From: Phytoseiulus persimilis
Taxonomy: Eukaryota > Arthropoda > Arachnida > Mesostigmata > Phytoseiidae
Direction of reading: 5' to 3'
DNA: 64,000 nt
Assembly: GCA_037576195.1 (NCBI GenBank)
Contig: CM075104.1
Coordinates: forward strand, 8,624,775 to 8,688,774
Shown here: positions 1 to 9,666 of the stretch, in pieces
How positions within the stretch are numbered: the stretch's first letter is position 1
How the letters are laid out: each line of letters begins with the position of its first letter
The notes under the pieces: generated by a model
What the model was told of the DNA's origin: nothing
The model's database searches: none
Seen by the model: the letters and a program-made list of their open reading frames with translations, nothing else
Translations under genes and position numbers: made by a program

Positions 1-432
1 TCTAACTCATCATCTGGCAGAGCAAACTTGAAAACGATTTCTCAGCCCTCAACACAGTCATCGTCATTGCTCACGACGACCACTCGGAAACCAATGATCA
101 AAGTCATGACTTCAACAACTACCTCAACAACAACAACAGCCTCAAAAATAGCCAGCAAGCCTTCAACATCTGCTACGACTCAACAGTCCTCATCCGAGAG
201 TTCTTCTCTCACTACCACTGCCTCATCAATTGCTGATGAGAGCTTTGTACAGAAAATGGTAGCCTCTTCTACTGAGACAACCTCAGCAGAGGTCTCTTCA
301 GAATACTCAACGCCTCAACCGACCACTACCAGTGCTCCGCCACCTGAAGCTCTCCCCATGATCTTTCACATACCATCTAATAGGTATCAATGTGAAATCA
401 TTTCATTCAACGATTATGCAGATCCATCGTAG
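1..432 (+). CDS. C-terminal end of a Ser/Thr-rich (mucin-like) protein, partial
   Basis: The frame is open from the first base of the window and stops at a TAG at 430-432, so at least 143 residues are coded and the start lies outside. About the first 100 residues are mostly Ser and Thr with runs of Thr, typical of O-glycosylated stalks of secreted or membrane proteins. The last 30 residues are different: a short hydrophobic/aromatic stretch with a single Cys before the stop. No catalytic motif, membrane segment or splice evidence is visible. Low-complexity composition alone can keep a frame open, so this may be the last exon of a mucin-like gene, part of a transposon glycoprotein, or chance. 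No family is recognised. Confidence 0.3.
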   Translation, partial: SNSSSGRANLKTISQPSTQSSSLLTTTTRKPMIKVMTSTTTSTTTTASKIASKPSTSATTQQSSSESSSLTTTASSIADESFVQKMVASSTETTSAEVSSEYSTPQPTTTSAPPPEALPMIFHIPSNRYQCEIISFNDYADPS

Positions 433-1085
433 ATCGGACCTGTGTTCTTGTAAAGCGAATGACCAGACTTAATCATCATCTATCTGTTCTCCCATACAAG
501 AACGATGACCATGTTTTGGATGAGGTGTGTTAATTATTCCAAGGGTTTCAAAGCTCCCTTGTTCGTTGTTTCGCGCGCTCTGTAAATTTCCTCGGGAGAA
601 GTCCCACACACGTAGCGCGCCTCGCATTGTGTAGATCTTCGAGCGCGCTCCTCCGGCGCGGGGACCGCCATCTTAAGATAAGTTGAGAAAGTGTAACAAA
701 CCGGCCCCACTTGTGTGCGAAAGTCTGCTCCGACGTCGTCCCTTCCGAGTCATGCCCGTGCTCCATTCTCCGGAAAAAGACGACACGGCGTCAGGTAGTT
801 CCAAATGCGTCTAAAATTAACAAGGTGCATTCAAAGATTCCACAAGTTTGTGATGGTCATCGTAACTTCATTGCGTGAAAAGTAAATTTTCAATTCGAAC
901 AATGAGAAGATTATTCATTCTACTATGGGTCAAATATTGATAACAGTTGTACTGTAAGGAGATTCAGGGCTTGGTTGCTCTCTTGAATCTGGCCGCTGTT
1001 CTGTTCCAAGCTGCTGATACGCACGTCGGCGTAGAGCTTGAATTGTGCAGGCGAACAAGCTGCACAAATTCAAAGAACCGCCTGA
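433..1085. other. Gene-free stretch upstream of the BEL pol
   Basis: I see no coding frame with recognisable content, no BEL 5' LTR and no match to the sequence after the BEL pol. The BEL element therefore appears to have lost its LTR, gag and protease on this side. Confidence 0.5.
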
Positions 1086-1200
1086 TCTCCTCATCCGGAG
1101 GACATTTCGTTTCTCTGGGACACGGAAGTCATGGGTATCGAGCCATACTTCAAGGAGAACGACGAAGCACCGGATGAGGAGATCAGGCGGTTCTTTGAAT
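1068..1200. repeat. Perfect 31-bp inverted repeat at the broken 5' end of BEL pol
   Basis: Arms 1068-1098 and 1170-1200 are exact reverse complements with a 71-bp spacer. The right arm is normal pol coding sequence; the left arm is the same coding sequence turned around. This looks like a short inverted duplication made when the element was truncated. Confidence 0.9.
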
Positions 1201-4200
1201 CAACGACGACGAGAGACCCAGACGGGCGGTACGTCATTCAGCTGCCGTTCAAGCCAAACATTCATACTTTGGGAGACAATCGGGATCTCACGGAGCGGCG
1301 TCTGGGGAGTTTCCTCGCTCAAGCAAGGAAAAACCCACAGCTGCTCGAAGCGGTGGATGCAGAAATGCAAGATTTGCTCGAGCAGGAGTTCATAGAACTC
1401 ACGGATCCTCCCACGCCCGGAGAGCAGTCTCATTATTTGCCATTACTAGCAGTAATCAAGAAGCAGGCGACGGCCACTTCGAAGATGAAAGTCAGAGTAG
1501 TGAACGACGCCAGTGCGCGGTCACGAAATGCGGCAGGCCTGAATGATGTATTGTTCCAGGGTGAAAATCTCATTAGGGAGTTGATTGCGGTGGTGTTACT
1601 GTTTCGGCAGTTGCCAATAGCCATAACGGCAGATATAGAAAGGGCATATCTACAGTTCAAAATCACGCCGGAACATAGGAAGTTTTTGAGGTTTCTGTGG
1701 CCGTTAGGAATCAGCAAGAACCCGAGGGCCAAGTTTCGAGAAATGCGATCGTGTCGGTTGTCATTCGGCTTGATCTCGGCACCATTCCAACACTGCGCGG
1801 GGATCCGATTGCATTTAGAGCACGAGATCGCGCGGAGACCGGAGCATCGAACACTCCTGGGATTCGTAAAGAAATATTTCTACGTCGACGATCTGCTGGC
1901 AGGCGCGGAAAATGTCCAACAGGGACAAAAAGTGGTCGAAGTTCTGAATGAGTCGTTTGCTGTGGGTTGTTTTCCGCTCAAGAAGTGGTCAACGAATTCA
2001 GCGGAACTCGGGGAATTCATCACAGCAAAATATCCGGATGCGACCGTCACTTTCCAAGATGAGAATTTCAAATTTCTGGGCGTCCGATGGAATCAAAGAG
2101 CGGATTCGCTGCATATTGACGCGACTAGGACAATCGAGTTTTTCAAGGCGGGTTCTCCATCGAAGAGAGCTTTGCTGAAGGGCGCGAGTCAAGTTTTCGA
2201 TCCAATCGGTCTTGTCGCGCCAATAATGCTAGGATTCAAGAGGCTGCTCCAGAAGTACTGGCAGAAAAAAGTAGACTGGGACGCACCGCTAGACGAGGCA
2301 GATAAGGCGGAATATTTGGAAACCACGGGTCGCTTAATGCACGTGAAAGAGGTCCGCGTCGAGCGGAATTTCGGGAAGATGGTTGGGCAGACGTGCGCCA
2401 GCGCGCAAGAACTGCATGTATTTTGCGATGCCAGTTTGTTGGGTTATGGTTGCGTAGCATATGCGAGAGATATCGGCGAGCCGGGTAACGTGAAGGTAGC
2501 TTTCATAATGGCGAAGGGCAGAGTAGCACCGTTGAAGGGGGAATGGTCCATCCATAGACTGGAGCTGTTGGGTGCCATTGTTGCCACGAGGATCGCGAAG
2601 AAAATTGGCGAGGCGGTGAACGTTCCCTTTGTATCGGTGAATTTCTGGTGCGACAACGCATGTGTCCTAGCTTGGATTAGAGATCGACCGGAGCGGTGGA
2701 AGAGCTTTGTGGAGAACCGCATCAGAGAAATCCAGAGTAGTTCGGAAGCACGGCAATGGAGATACGTCAGAACAGCGGACAACCCGGCAGATCTTGTTTC
2801 GAGATTCTCAGCGCTAGATACGGCGGAACTCAGAAAGTTCTGGTTGTCGGGACCGAGTTGGTTGGGAACTGTGGGTATGCCTCGGAGTCATTCCTTAAAC
2901 CCAGACGAGCTAGAACGGGAGGTCGCGAGCGAGAAAAGGTCGCAGTGTTTCGTTGGAGCAGCCACGGCGAGCGTAGGAATGCTGAATATACCGTTGGGCT
3001 CTTCTTGGGCGAAGTCGATGAGAGTTTTGGCGTACATCTTTCGATGGAGACGGTATAAGAGGGTTCTCAAACCACAGTGGCTACAGACAGTCACGGCGCC
3101 TGAATGGCAAGCTACGGAACGGGAGGTGTTCAAACGGGTGCAACAGCAGCATTTCGGGGCAGAACTCAGCCAGGGGCTCAAGGAGCTGTCGAAAAAGAGC
3201 GAAATTTCCCAGTTCAGTCCATTCCTGGATGCGGACGGGCTCATCAGGTGTCGGTCGAGGTTGAGTAATCTCAAAGATGTCACGTTCGACATCAAGAATC
3301 CAGTGATTCTCCCAGGAGAGAACGAGGTGGTAGCGGCATACATTCGCTGGACGCATGAGCAACTATGTCTGCACGCCGGCGCGGTGCAAGGGATTCTACA
3401 GCGGTTAAGGAGGAGGTTTCTCGTGTTAAGAGCACGTCGGGCCGCTAGCAAGGCGCTGGTGGCGTGTCGCACATGCAATCGTTTCAAGGCGCGACCAGCG
3501 GCCGAAGAGATGCCGGACTTGCCTGGGTTCAGAGTGGCCACTGCGCCAGCGTTTCATACGACAGGTGTCGACGCGGCGGGACCACTCACGGTCAGGAATT
3601 CGGCGGGGAGAAAGGTTCCGGCGTACGCAATGATTTTCGTATGTCCAGTAGCGCGGGCAGTGAGGATAGAACTGGTCGAGAATTTATCCACGTATGAATT
3701 CCTGATGGCCATGCGGCGGTTCTACAACAGGAACCCTACGGTTAAGGCTTTTTATTCGGACAACGCCGCTGCGTTCCGACGGGCGGCGAAAGAAGTGAAA
3801 GCCATGTTCGATTTGTCGAGAGCGGCGGAAACGCAGAGTTTCCTAGCAAAAAATTCGCTCAGTTGGTTTCACTCGACGGAGAGGGCGCCGTGGAGGAATG
3901 GTTTCACGGAAAGGCTAATAGGAACGATCAAACGCCCGTTGAGGAAGATTCTGGGGAGAAACATTCCCACGTTTAGGGAACTAGAGACGATTCTCACGGA
4001 CATCGAGAAGATAGTGAACGACAGGCCGTTAATGTGCGTCAGCACGAATCCCGATGAGCTGCTACCGTTGAGACCGTCAGATTTGCTATACGGGAATCAG
4101 GTGCAGCCAGCGCTGCCAGATCTAACGAACGTGATAAACACGTCGGAGTTGGCCACACCAATCATATTATCGGAAAGATGGAAATATCAGCAGAACATCA

Positions 4201-4493
4201 TGAACGCGTTTTGGGCAAGATACCGGAAAGAGTACTTGGTTCAGCTGAAGTCCAATTTAGCAAGGCTACCGGTAGAAAGTAGATCATTGAGGGAGGGCGA
4301 TATAGTTCTCCTAGACGACCCAGCGGCATCGCGAGCGTATTGGCCCATGGCTCGCGTGCATTCTGTTTGCCGCGGGGAGGGAGGCTCAGACGGACGCGTC
4401 AGAACCGTGATCGTACGACTACCTACGGGAAAATTCCTTAAAAGACCCATCCAGTTACTCTACAAGATAGATGTGGCGCCAGCCGTAAACTAG
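1086..4493 (+). CDS. pol: BEL/Pao retrotransposon polyprotein (RT, RNase H, integrase), 5'-truncated
   Basis: The frame is open from 1086 (first ATG 1131, 1120 residues) without any stop. Counting from that ATG: RT with ADIERAYLQF (about 167) and the catalytic FYVDD (about 250); RNase H with FCDAS (about 430) and WCDNACVLAWI (about 505); a zinc-binding integrase N-terminus with HEQLCLHAG and CRTCNRF (about 740-785); integrase catalytic core with GVDAAGPL (about 812), YSDNAA (about 875) and the Glu in GFTERLIG (about 928); and the C-terminal DUF5641-type domain of Pao integrases. BEL/Pao polyproteins normally begin with gag and an aspartic protease; both are missing, and the frame starts inside an inverted repeat. 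The rest is undamaged, so truncation was recent or the domain is under constraint. The stop lies 49 bp from the end of an opposing gene. Confidence 0.95.
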   Translation, partial: SPHPEDISFLWDTEVMGIEPYFKENDEAPDEEIRRFFESTTTRDPDGRYVIQLPFKPNIHTLGDNRDLTERRLGSFLAQARKNPQLLEAVDAEMQDLLEQEFIELTDPPTPGEQSHYLPLLAVIKKQATATSKMKVRVVNDASARSRNAAGLNDVLFQGENLIRELIAVVLLFRQLPIAITADIERAYLQFKITPEHRKFLRFLWPLGISKNPRAKFREMRSCRLSFGLISAPFQHCAGIRLHLEHEIARRPEHRTLLGFVKKYFYVDDLLAGAENVQQGQKVVEVLNESFAVGCFPLKKWSTNSAELGEFITAKYPDATVTFQDENFKFLGVRWNQRADSLHIDATRTIEFFKAGSPSKRALLKGASQVFDPIGLVAPIMLGFKRLLQKYWQKKVDWDAPLDEADKAEYLETTGRLMHVKEVRVERNFGKMVGQTCASAQELHVFCDASLLGYGCVAYARDIGEPGNVKVAFIMAKGRVAPLKGEWSIHRLELLGAIVATRIAKKIGEAVNVPFVSVNFWCDNACVLAWIRDRPERWKSFVENRIREIQSSSEARQWRYVRTADNPADLVSRFSALDTAELRKFWLSGPSWLGTVGMPRSHSLNPDELEREVASEKRSQCFVGAATASVGMLNIPLGSSWAKSMRVLAYIFRWRRYKRVLKPQWLQTVTAPEWQATEREVFKRVQQQHFGAELSQGLKELSKKSEISQFSPFLDADGLIRCRSRLSNLKDVTFDIKNPVILPGENEVVAAYIRWTHEQLCLHAGAVQGILQRLRRRFLVLRARRAASKALVACRTCNRFKARPAAEEMPDLPGFRVATAPAFHTTGVDAAGPLTVRNSAGRKVPAYAMIFVCPVARAVRIELVENLSTYEFLMAMRRFYNRNPTVKAFYSDNAAAFRRAAKEVKAMFDLSRAAETQSFLAKNSLSWFHSTERAPWRNGFTERLIGTIKRPLRKILGRNIPTFRELETILTDIEKIVNDRPLMCVSTNPDELLPLRPSDLLYGNQVQPALPDLTNVINTSELATPIILSERWKYQQNIMNAFWARYRKEYLVQLKSNLARLPVESRSLREGDIVLLDDPAASRAYWPMARVHSVCRGEGGSDGRVRTVIVRLPTGKFLKRPIQLLYKIDVAPAVN

Positions 4494-4526
4494 AGAACAG
4501 GAGTCGGGCGTGTTTCGGTGACACAG

Positions 4527-4532
4527 TTTATT
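4527..4532 (-). terminator. AATAAA polyadenylation signal of the antisense gene
   Basis: The plus strand reads TTTATT, so the minus strand has a canonical AATAAA 9 nt after the TGA of the antisense gene. Cleavage 10-30 nt on would fall just before the opposing pol stop codon. Confidence 0.7.
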
Positions 4533-4541
4533 GCCGTGGGG

Positions 4542-5318
4542 TCACGGGTCAGGGGCCGCGCGGTACACACAGGAGCCGACAACTTCGGGCGGCGGTTCGA
4601 GATCGCACCACTCGGCCACCTCGCGGGCCAGCCGGGCGGCCGTCGCTGCCGCAGTGGCGGCGGCGCGACGGCTTTCCGGGCTGGGGACCGGGAGGGGGGC
4701 CGGAAGGGCGTGGGGAATCGGCGGCTGGGGACGGCGGGCTGGAGGTGCGGCGGCAACCGGTGCTGGGGGGCGTGAGGTGCGGGTCACCTGCGGTGGCGGC
4801 GGTTTGGTAGGTGGCGCGGGGGTCGCTGGCGGCTGCGGTGGCGGCAGGTTGGCTGGTCGTGCAGGGGTCATTGGCGGCTGCGGTGACGGCAGATCGGCAG
4901 GCTGCGGCGGGGTCACTGGGGGTGGCGGTGGCGCGTTGGCGGGTTGCTGGGGGGTCACCGGCGGCGGTGGCGGCGCGTTGGTGGGCGGCGTGGGAGTCAC
5001 GGGAGGCGGTGGCGGGGCCCGGAGTGGCAGGAGCCAGCCGGCGTCAATGAGGGCAGTGGCCATACGGGATAGGGCGCGGGGACAGCCGGCACGCCGGCAG
5101 CCTTCCGCGCTGGCGGCAAGGGTGCGCAGCGTGGCCGGACTGGCCGCTGCCAAGTAACGATCCAGGCGCTGGCCTCTGGCGGCGTCGGGCAGCGCTTCAA
5201 AGCCGGGGCAAGTTACGCGCCAGAGGAGGTCGAGAAACCCCCGTGGGGTACACGCATACTCTAAATGCATGCCGCGCCGACCAATGCGCTCGTGCACATG
5301 TGTAAAGGGTTCCGACAT
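4542..5318 (-). CDS. Antisense accessory gene of the BEL element: proline-rich 258-residue protein
   Basis: This frame runs opposite to pol and has a complete set of gene signals: TATA box, initiator-like TSS, a non-coding first exon, an 81-bp intron with consensus sites, an ATG 7 nt after the acceptor, TGA, then AATAAA. Residues 1-100 are Leu/Ala/Arg-rich with four Cys and look globular. Residues 103-200 are imperfect repeats of about 14 residues of the type APPPPPVTPxxP, resembling SH3/WW ligands. The last 45 residues are Ala/Arg-rich with an acidic EWCDLEPPPE segment. There is no signal peptide or membrane segment. The GC content is far higher than that of pol. I recognise no family. By position it would be an antisense gene of the retrotransposon; a captured host gene is the alternative. 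The Gly-rich plus-strand frame over it is its shadow. Confidence 0.72.
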   Translation of the reverse strand: MSEPFTHVHERIGRRGMHLEYACTPRGFLDLLWRVTCPGFEALPDAARGQRLDRYLAAASPATLRTLAASAEGCRRAGCPRALSRMATALIDAGWLLPLRAPPPPPVTPTPPTNAPPPPPVTPQQPANAPPPPPVTPPQPADLPSPQPPMTPARPANLPPPQPPATPAPPTKPPPPQVTRTSRPPAPVAAAPPARRPQPPIPHALPAPLPVPSPESRRAAATAAATAARLAREVAEWCDLEPPPEVVGSCVYRAAPDP

Positions 5319-5325
5319 GGTAGGA

Positions 5326-5406
5326 CTGAAAGGGAGGATAATAGGAGGACATGGCCGAGGGGGAAAATGGTAGGTCTGGTGTGGGGAAATATGGGCGGAA
5401 ACTTAC
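5326..5406 (-). other. 81-bp intron in the 5' UTR of the antisense gene
   Basis: On the minus strand the donor is ATCG|GTAAGT at 5406, and the acceptor is a pyrimidine tract ending CCTCCCTTTCAG at 5326, immediately before the ATG at 5318. The upstream exon (about 5470-5407) has no ATG, so the intron is in the leader. Confidence 0.7.
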
Positions 5407-5460
5407 CGATCGTTGAATGGACGGTGGAAAACAAGAATCTCACGACGCAGCCAGAGTTGA

Positions 5461-5500
5461 CGAGTTGTGAGGAGTGGAGATCACAATGGCGGGTTTTATA
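5461..5500 (-). promoter_or_regulatory. TATA box and initiator of the antisense gene
   Basis: TATAAAAC on the minus strand (5500-5493) is followed 30 nt later by TCACAAC near 5470, a good position for an arthropod initiator. On the plus strand a G-rich tract (5511-5524), possibly the BEL polypurine tract, lies just beyond. Confidence 0.65.
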
Positions 5501-5506
5501 GTCCAG

Positions 5507-6140
5507 GGCACTGGGGGGGTGGAGTAAAAGTCACCGCCAGTGCGGCCCGGGGTGTGATTCGTCCATAATCCTCCAATCAAGTTCCTTGGTCTTTGCATAA
5601 GAAGATATCGGGATTACGGTGTCAAATGGCATGGCAGACTTTCGTCGGAGTCTCAAATGTGTAGTTCAAGTGTGCTCGAAGTATCATGTAGCGCGAGATC
5701 CTCCGGTTGTTGGAGACGAACTGTTCCAGTCTCGCGGAAGCAATGTAAAATTACGTACGACAAGCGTGAAAATGAATTGTCCAATGATAATCAGAACCGG
5801 AGCCCGGTTCGGCGGGAGTGTCACGAAAGGTGGTCGGACCCCAGAGTCTCGACACTTTCGTGGAAGCGATTCCGGCAGTTCGGCCGTAGGCCACCACGGG
5901 GCGCCGCAAGCGCACCGGTTGGAAACACGGAATCGCTCCATTTCACCTAGAATTCTGAGAGTGTAGCGCCAGGGCGCTACCTGCATCTTTGTTTCTAGGT
6001 AGAGGGCCAGTCAGCAGGACGGCTAATCGATATTTGAATGCTAATAAAATATGGTCAAGTCGCTCCCAGGGTGCACGGCGGTTAGCTGCGTTGCAGCGCC
6101 GCAGGGTGGAACGTTGCACGTTTAGTATGAATCTCTCCGT
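5507..6140. other. No gene seen; probable remains of BEL 3' end and H 3' end
   Basis: An AATAAA at 6043-6048 on the plus strand could end BEL transcripts. No LTR pair can be shown because the BEL 5' side is missing. The missing 3' LTR of Copia H should also have lain here, but nothing matches its 5' LTR. Confidence 0.4.
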
Positions 6141-6257
6141 TCACGGGAACGGATCTCGAGAGCCAGCGCTCTCAATACGTGCAATTTCCACAGGCCACCT
6201 GGGACGGCTGCGGCCGGTACGAACCATCCAAAGCGACTCGTCAATACTCAGGTTGGA

Positions 6258-6647
6258 GACTGCAGGTTTTGCATCATACATCACATAGGATAGTACAAGC
6301 ACAGTCAATATGCCTGCATACAGCTGAATGAAATTTAGTCCATTCGTTGGAGTCGGAACTGGCTGCGGCGGTTTGTTGTGGGTAAAGTTGTAATAGTCTA
6401 TCCAAATGTCTGATCCACCCTGAACATTTCCGTCTGGATGCATACACACAACTTTAGGTGACGCCAATTCTTTACAGGCATCGTTCAAGTCAATGCAATC
6501 TACCCGGAAAATTTCTGGATTACGCTCGTGTAGTGTGCATGGTTATTTTAGTCGGATGCAGATGGACGTGCAATCTTCAGCGCATTCGATGTACGCGGCG
6601 ACCTTGGTCGCCATCATGATTGTGATCATGAACATCTTCAGTTGCAT
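6258..6647 (-). pseudogene. Copia H small membrane protein (six-cysteine, env-like), one stop
   Basis: The ATG at 6647 overlaps the end of pol (stop at 6577) by 71 nt in another frame. A hydrophobic N-terminus (residues 5-18) fits a signal peptide. Cys at 26, 30, 37, 51, 58 and 68 are followed by Pro 71 and Trp 82. Near residues 110-128 there is a membrane segment with a hydrophobic IQLYAGILTVLVLSYVM core, then a short tail. One in-frame TAA is codon 35, inside the cysteine region, so this copy is broken. The same cysteine spacing occurs in the Copia A and B proteins. The role is unknown; position and topology resemble retroviral-type envelope genes, but no fusion-peptide-like or cleavage motif is visible. 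Confidence 0.7.
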
Positions 6648-7018
6648 CTTTTCTATAACCGGCAAGATTTCGTAAGCGGACGAATTGAGTTTCTGCTAAG
6701 GCTTCAGTTCCCAAATCAGAGATATTTAACTCTGGAGGGCAATGGATTATCTTGAAATCTCCATTTTCAATCTTTTCTCTTAACCAGAATTCACGAGTCT
6801 CAATGTCTTGGGAACGCCGTGTTACCTGGTTCTTGGTGAGAAGACTGGATACAGGCGGTGTTGTCCACTCGTAGTGTCGGCGTGATTGGATACCCAATCT
6901 CTCGGAGCAGCCTCGCTAGCCATAAGCATGACTTTCCCATTTCGCTGCAGGCCAAGATTTCACTCTCCATAGAAGAGAGGGAAACACAGCTCTGGCGTCT
7001 GGAAGACCAGATCACGCC
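6577..7018 (-). pseudogene. pol: Copia H RNase H, C-terminal part
   Basis: This segment resumes the RNase H frame directly after the 9-bp target duplication with the Copia motif WSSRRQSCVSLSSMESE, then the VDNTACIQ active-site region and the terminal REKIENGDFKIIHCP segment. A frameshift near 6805 separates the last two parts. The pol end overlaps the start of the membrane-protein frame, an arrangement shared with Copia A and B. Confidence 0.85.
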
Positions 7019-9148
7019 GGGTATAGGAAATCTGTACCCAATCGAGTCGGATGGATGCATTTTTAAAGGGACCTCCGACCGCTGAGCTGGCGGCGCGTTC
7101 GCTGCTCCGTGTTTACATCCGCGAGATCGTGCTCACATCTGTGGCGGAGAATTGAGAACACGGAGAAGCAGGCGCAAAAAAACCTCTGAGAAAGCGACTG
7201 AACTGAGCAGAAATTATCGAACTCTGAGTTAATCGTGCTGACTGACATGAAGTATCGTAGTCACCAAGCACTGAACGACTAGCGGATGACTCGAATGGAG
7301 ACTACGAATGTCAGATCGAAGGAGATCCATGTACTCATATCAATACGATACGGCGTAATCATCAATACGTTTCGGATGAGCTGAGGAAGTGTGTGCAGAG
7401 AATATGAACCACAGTTCTCGGATCGCGAGGGTATGGGCGGGCCATGTGATACTCTAGAAGCAGTGGCGGATTCAACGGGTGGCGAAAGGGAAAATGCTTC
7501 TGTCTACTAGTCGGGGCACCCCTCCTGGAAGGAGAGATGAGTTAGGGGACCTATGGTCTCAAAAAGCGACCTGGAACTCTATTGCCCGTGACCCACGGTC
7601 CCTCGAATCTCCAGCTAGCTGAATATGTCTCACCGGTGCCTTCAAGCGGTCTGGAGACGGAAGAATTATAATGAAGGCCAAAAAGTGGAGCCTTTCAAAT
7701 GAGCCTCCTGAAAAGTGGCGGATTCAAGGAAAGAAGCCCAGTCAGCAATTTTTTCGAGAGGGGGGGGGCACCTCTGTGATGCTCGACGCATGATATTGGA
7801 ATGGAGAGTCAGCCATGAATATTCAGTGGATTTCACGCAAATTTCATTTCGAGAGCCGCGCTCCTGGGTTTAGCTATTGTATCTGAAGCCGTGCCTGGCT
7901 TTCTGCTCGGCAAATGTTTCAATCGCATTGTCCAAATTCAAGGAGTTGGCAACCTGTCGCTTCATATAGAGTATACGGAAATTGTTGAGCGTGGTATCCG
8001 CTGAGGTGGTCCCACGATATTCCCTCACAATTCTCAAAAAGCTCATGACGTGCTCCGCGCTCGCCGGCCCCACGGACAGGGTCTGGAATGGACGGCACAA
8101 GCTGTCACAGGACCATTATGTTGTTGTTATGCACAAAGTCCAGGTAGCTGAGCGGCATATCCTTCCAGAAATCACTGTGGTCGTGCTCGAGGTACATCTC
8201 TTTGAAACTGATCAACTCATAGTTCAAATCTGTCGCGAAAAACTCGGGAGGGATACGTTCTCATCAACACTACCACGCTGCGTTGCGGCTAACTCTATGT
8301 TACTCAACGTCTCGGGCACCAAGAGCCCGAACACGAAATCTATTTCTCGGGAACCCTTTTCGCGCACTTCCAGTGCTTGACTGTCTTTTTCAGCGACAAA
8401 TTCTGTATGCCCCCCCTCCCTGGTAATACTCGAGTATGACACTCGACAGAAAACCCAGGTCTGGTTTTGCACCATAAACGCAAGTCTCGCTGGCTCCCTC
8501 GCAGAGTAGAGAACAGATTCAGGTGAAATAAATTTTCACTCCTTCCAATCAGCTGGAGACTGGAGGGACCGTGGCTCACGGGCAATAGAGTTTCAGGTCG
8601 CCTTTCGAGACCATAGGTCCCCTAACTCATCTCTCCTTCCAGGAGGGGTGCCCCGACTAGTAGACAGAAGCATTTTCCCTTTCGCCACCCGTTGAATCCG
8701 CCACTGCTTCTAGAGTATCACATGGCCCGCCCATACCCTCGCGATCCGAGAACTGTGGTTCATATTCTCTGCACACACTTCCTCAGCTCATCCGAAACGT
8801 AACGATGATTACGCCGTATCGTATTGATATGAGTACATGGATCTCCTTCGATCTGACATTCGTAGTCTCCATTCGAGTCATCCGCTAGTCGTTCAGTGCT
8901 TGGTGACTACGATACTTCATGTCAGTCAGCACGATTAACTCAGAGTTCGATAATTTCTGCTCAGTTCAGTCGCTTTCTCAGAGGTTTTTTTGCGCCTGCT
9001 TCTCCGTGTTCTCAATTCTCCGCCACAGATGTGAGCACGATCTCGCGGATGTAAACACGGAGCAGCGAACGCGCCGCCAGCTCAGCGGTCGGAGGTCCCT
9101 TTAAAAATGCATCCATCCGACTCGATTGGGTACAGATTTCCTATACCC
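7019..9148. mobile_element. Mutator-like (9-bp TSD) element with about 600-bp terminal inverted repeats
   Basis: The element is bounded by GATCACGCC at 7010-7018 and 9149-9157. Its ends are inverted copies beginning GGGTATAGGAAATC; the arms run to about 7617 and from about 8551. A 9-bp duplication and long TIRs are typical of Mutator-like elements. The 930-bp middle carries only coding remnants, so it is non-autonomous. It sits inside the RNase H of Copia H, and the host frame is restored when it and one duplication copy are removed. Confidence 0.88.
7878..8475 (-). pseudogene. Coding remnant inside the long-TIR element
   Basis: Three consecutive minus-strand pieces read as protein with frameshifts or stops between them (a TGA near 8104). 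The last about 75 residues contain SAEHVMSFLRIVREYRG followed by TTLNNFRILYMKRQ, which faintly resembles the C-terminal region of P-element/THAP9-type transposases (a DHLE..F..IR..G pattern). No catalytic residues can be assigned. It could be the transposase remnant or a captured host exon. Confidence 0.4.
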
Positions 9149-9157
9149 GATCACGCC

Positions 9158-9661
9158 TGCTCCGCCGACCATAATGAAAGATCCGCTTCTTCTTGTGGAT
9201 CGACATCTGTTCCAGTCAGCATCGCAATACGCATTGATACCGTCTGAGATGTCTCCGGTATACATAGGTCCTAAGTTTTTGGTGCCTGAGAGATATCTCA
9301 ATACTCGAAGGCCAATTTCCCAAAGATGCCTGGTTGGCGCTGCTAAATAGCGCGACCGGAACCCAACCGAATAACTGATGTCTCCGCGGCAAGCCACCGA
9401 GGCGAACATCAATCCCCCTTTTAATTATCGGTACTTCAAGTTTAGATCAATCTTTCCTTCAAATGCAGTTTTTGATGTTGCATCAATGGGGGTGGCAATT
9501 GCCTTACAGTTCTGCATTTGGAACCTTTCAAGGAGCTCATTATTATACCGAGCTTGGTTGATCCTGATTGTCCCTCTGTCTGGGGAAACAATAATCCTCA
9601 ATCCCAAAAGAAACTCCAATTGTTTGGATGTCATCTCAAAGGTTTTCTCAAGTTCTTTTAT
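9158..9661 (-). pseudogene. pol: Copia H RT C-terminus and RNase H N-terminus
   Basis: The frame continues from the RT broken at 17909. It carries the LEFLLGLRI thumb-region motif, then FASVACRGDISYSVG and the RNase H start YCDADWNRCRSTRRS. One in-frame stop (TAA near 9425) lies between RT and RNase H. Both ends are defined by target-site duplications of later insertions (GATCT at 9662-9666 and GATCACGCC at 9149-9157). Confidence 0.85.
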
Positions 9662-9666
9662 GATCT

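Noticed and set aside
2888..3541. 217-codon minus-strand frame inside BEL pol
   Set aside because: Shadow of the integrase coding sequence without start context, splice or poly(A) signals.
4531..5157. Glycine-rich 208-codon plus-strand frame
   Set aside because: Complement of the proline-rich antisense gene, starting at a TTG; no promoter or start of its own.
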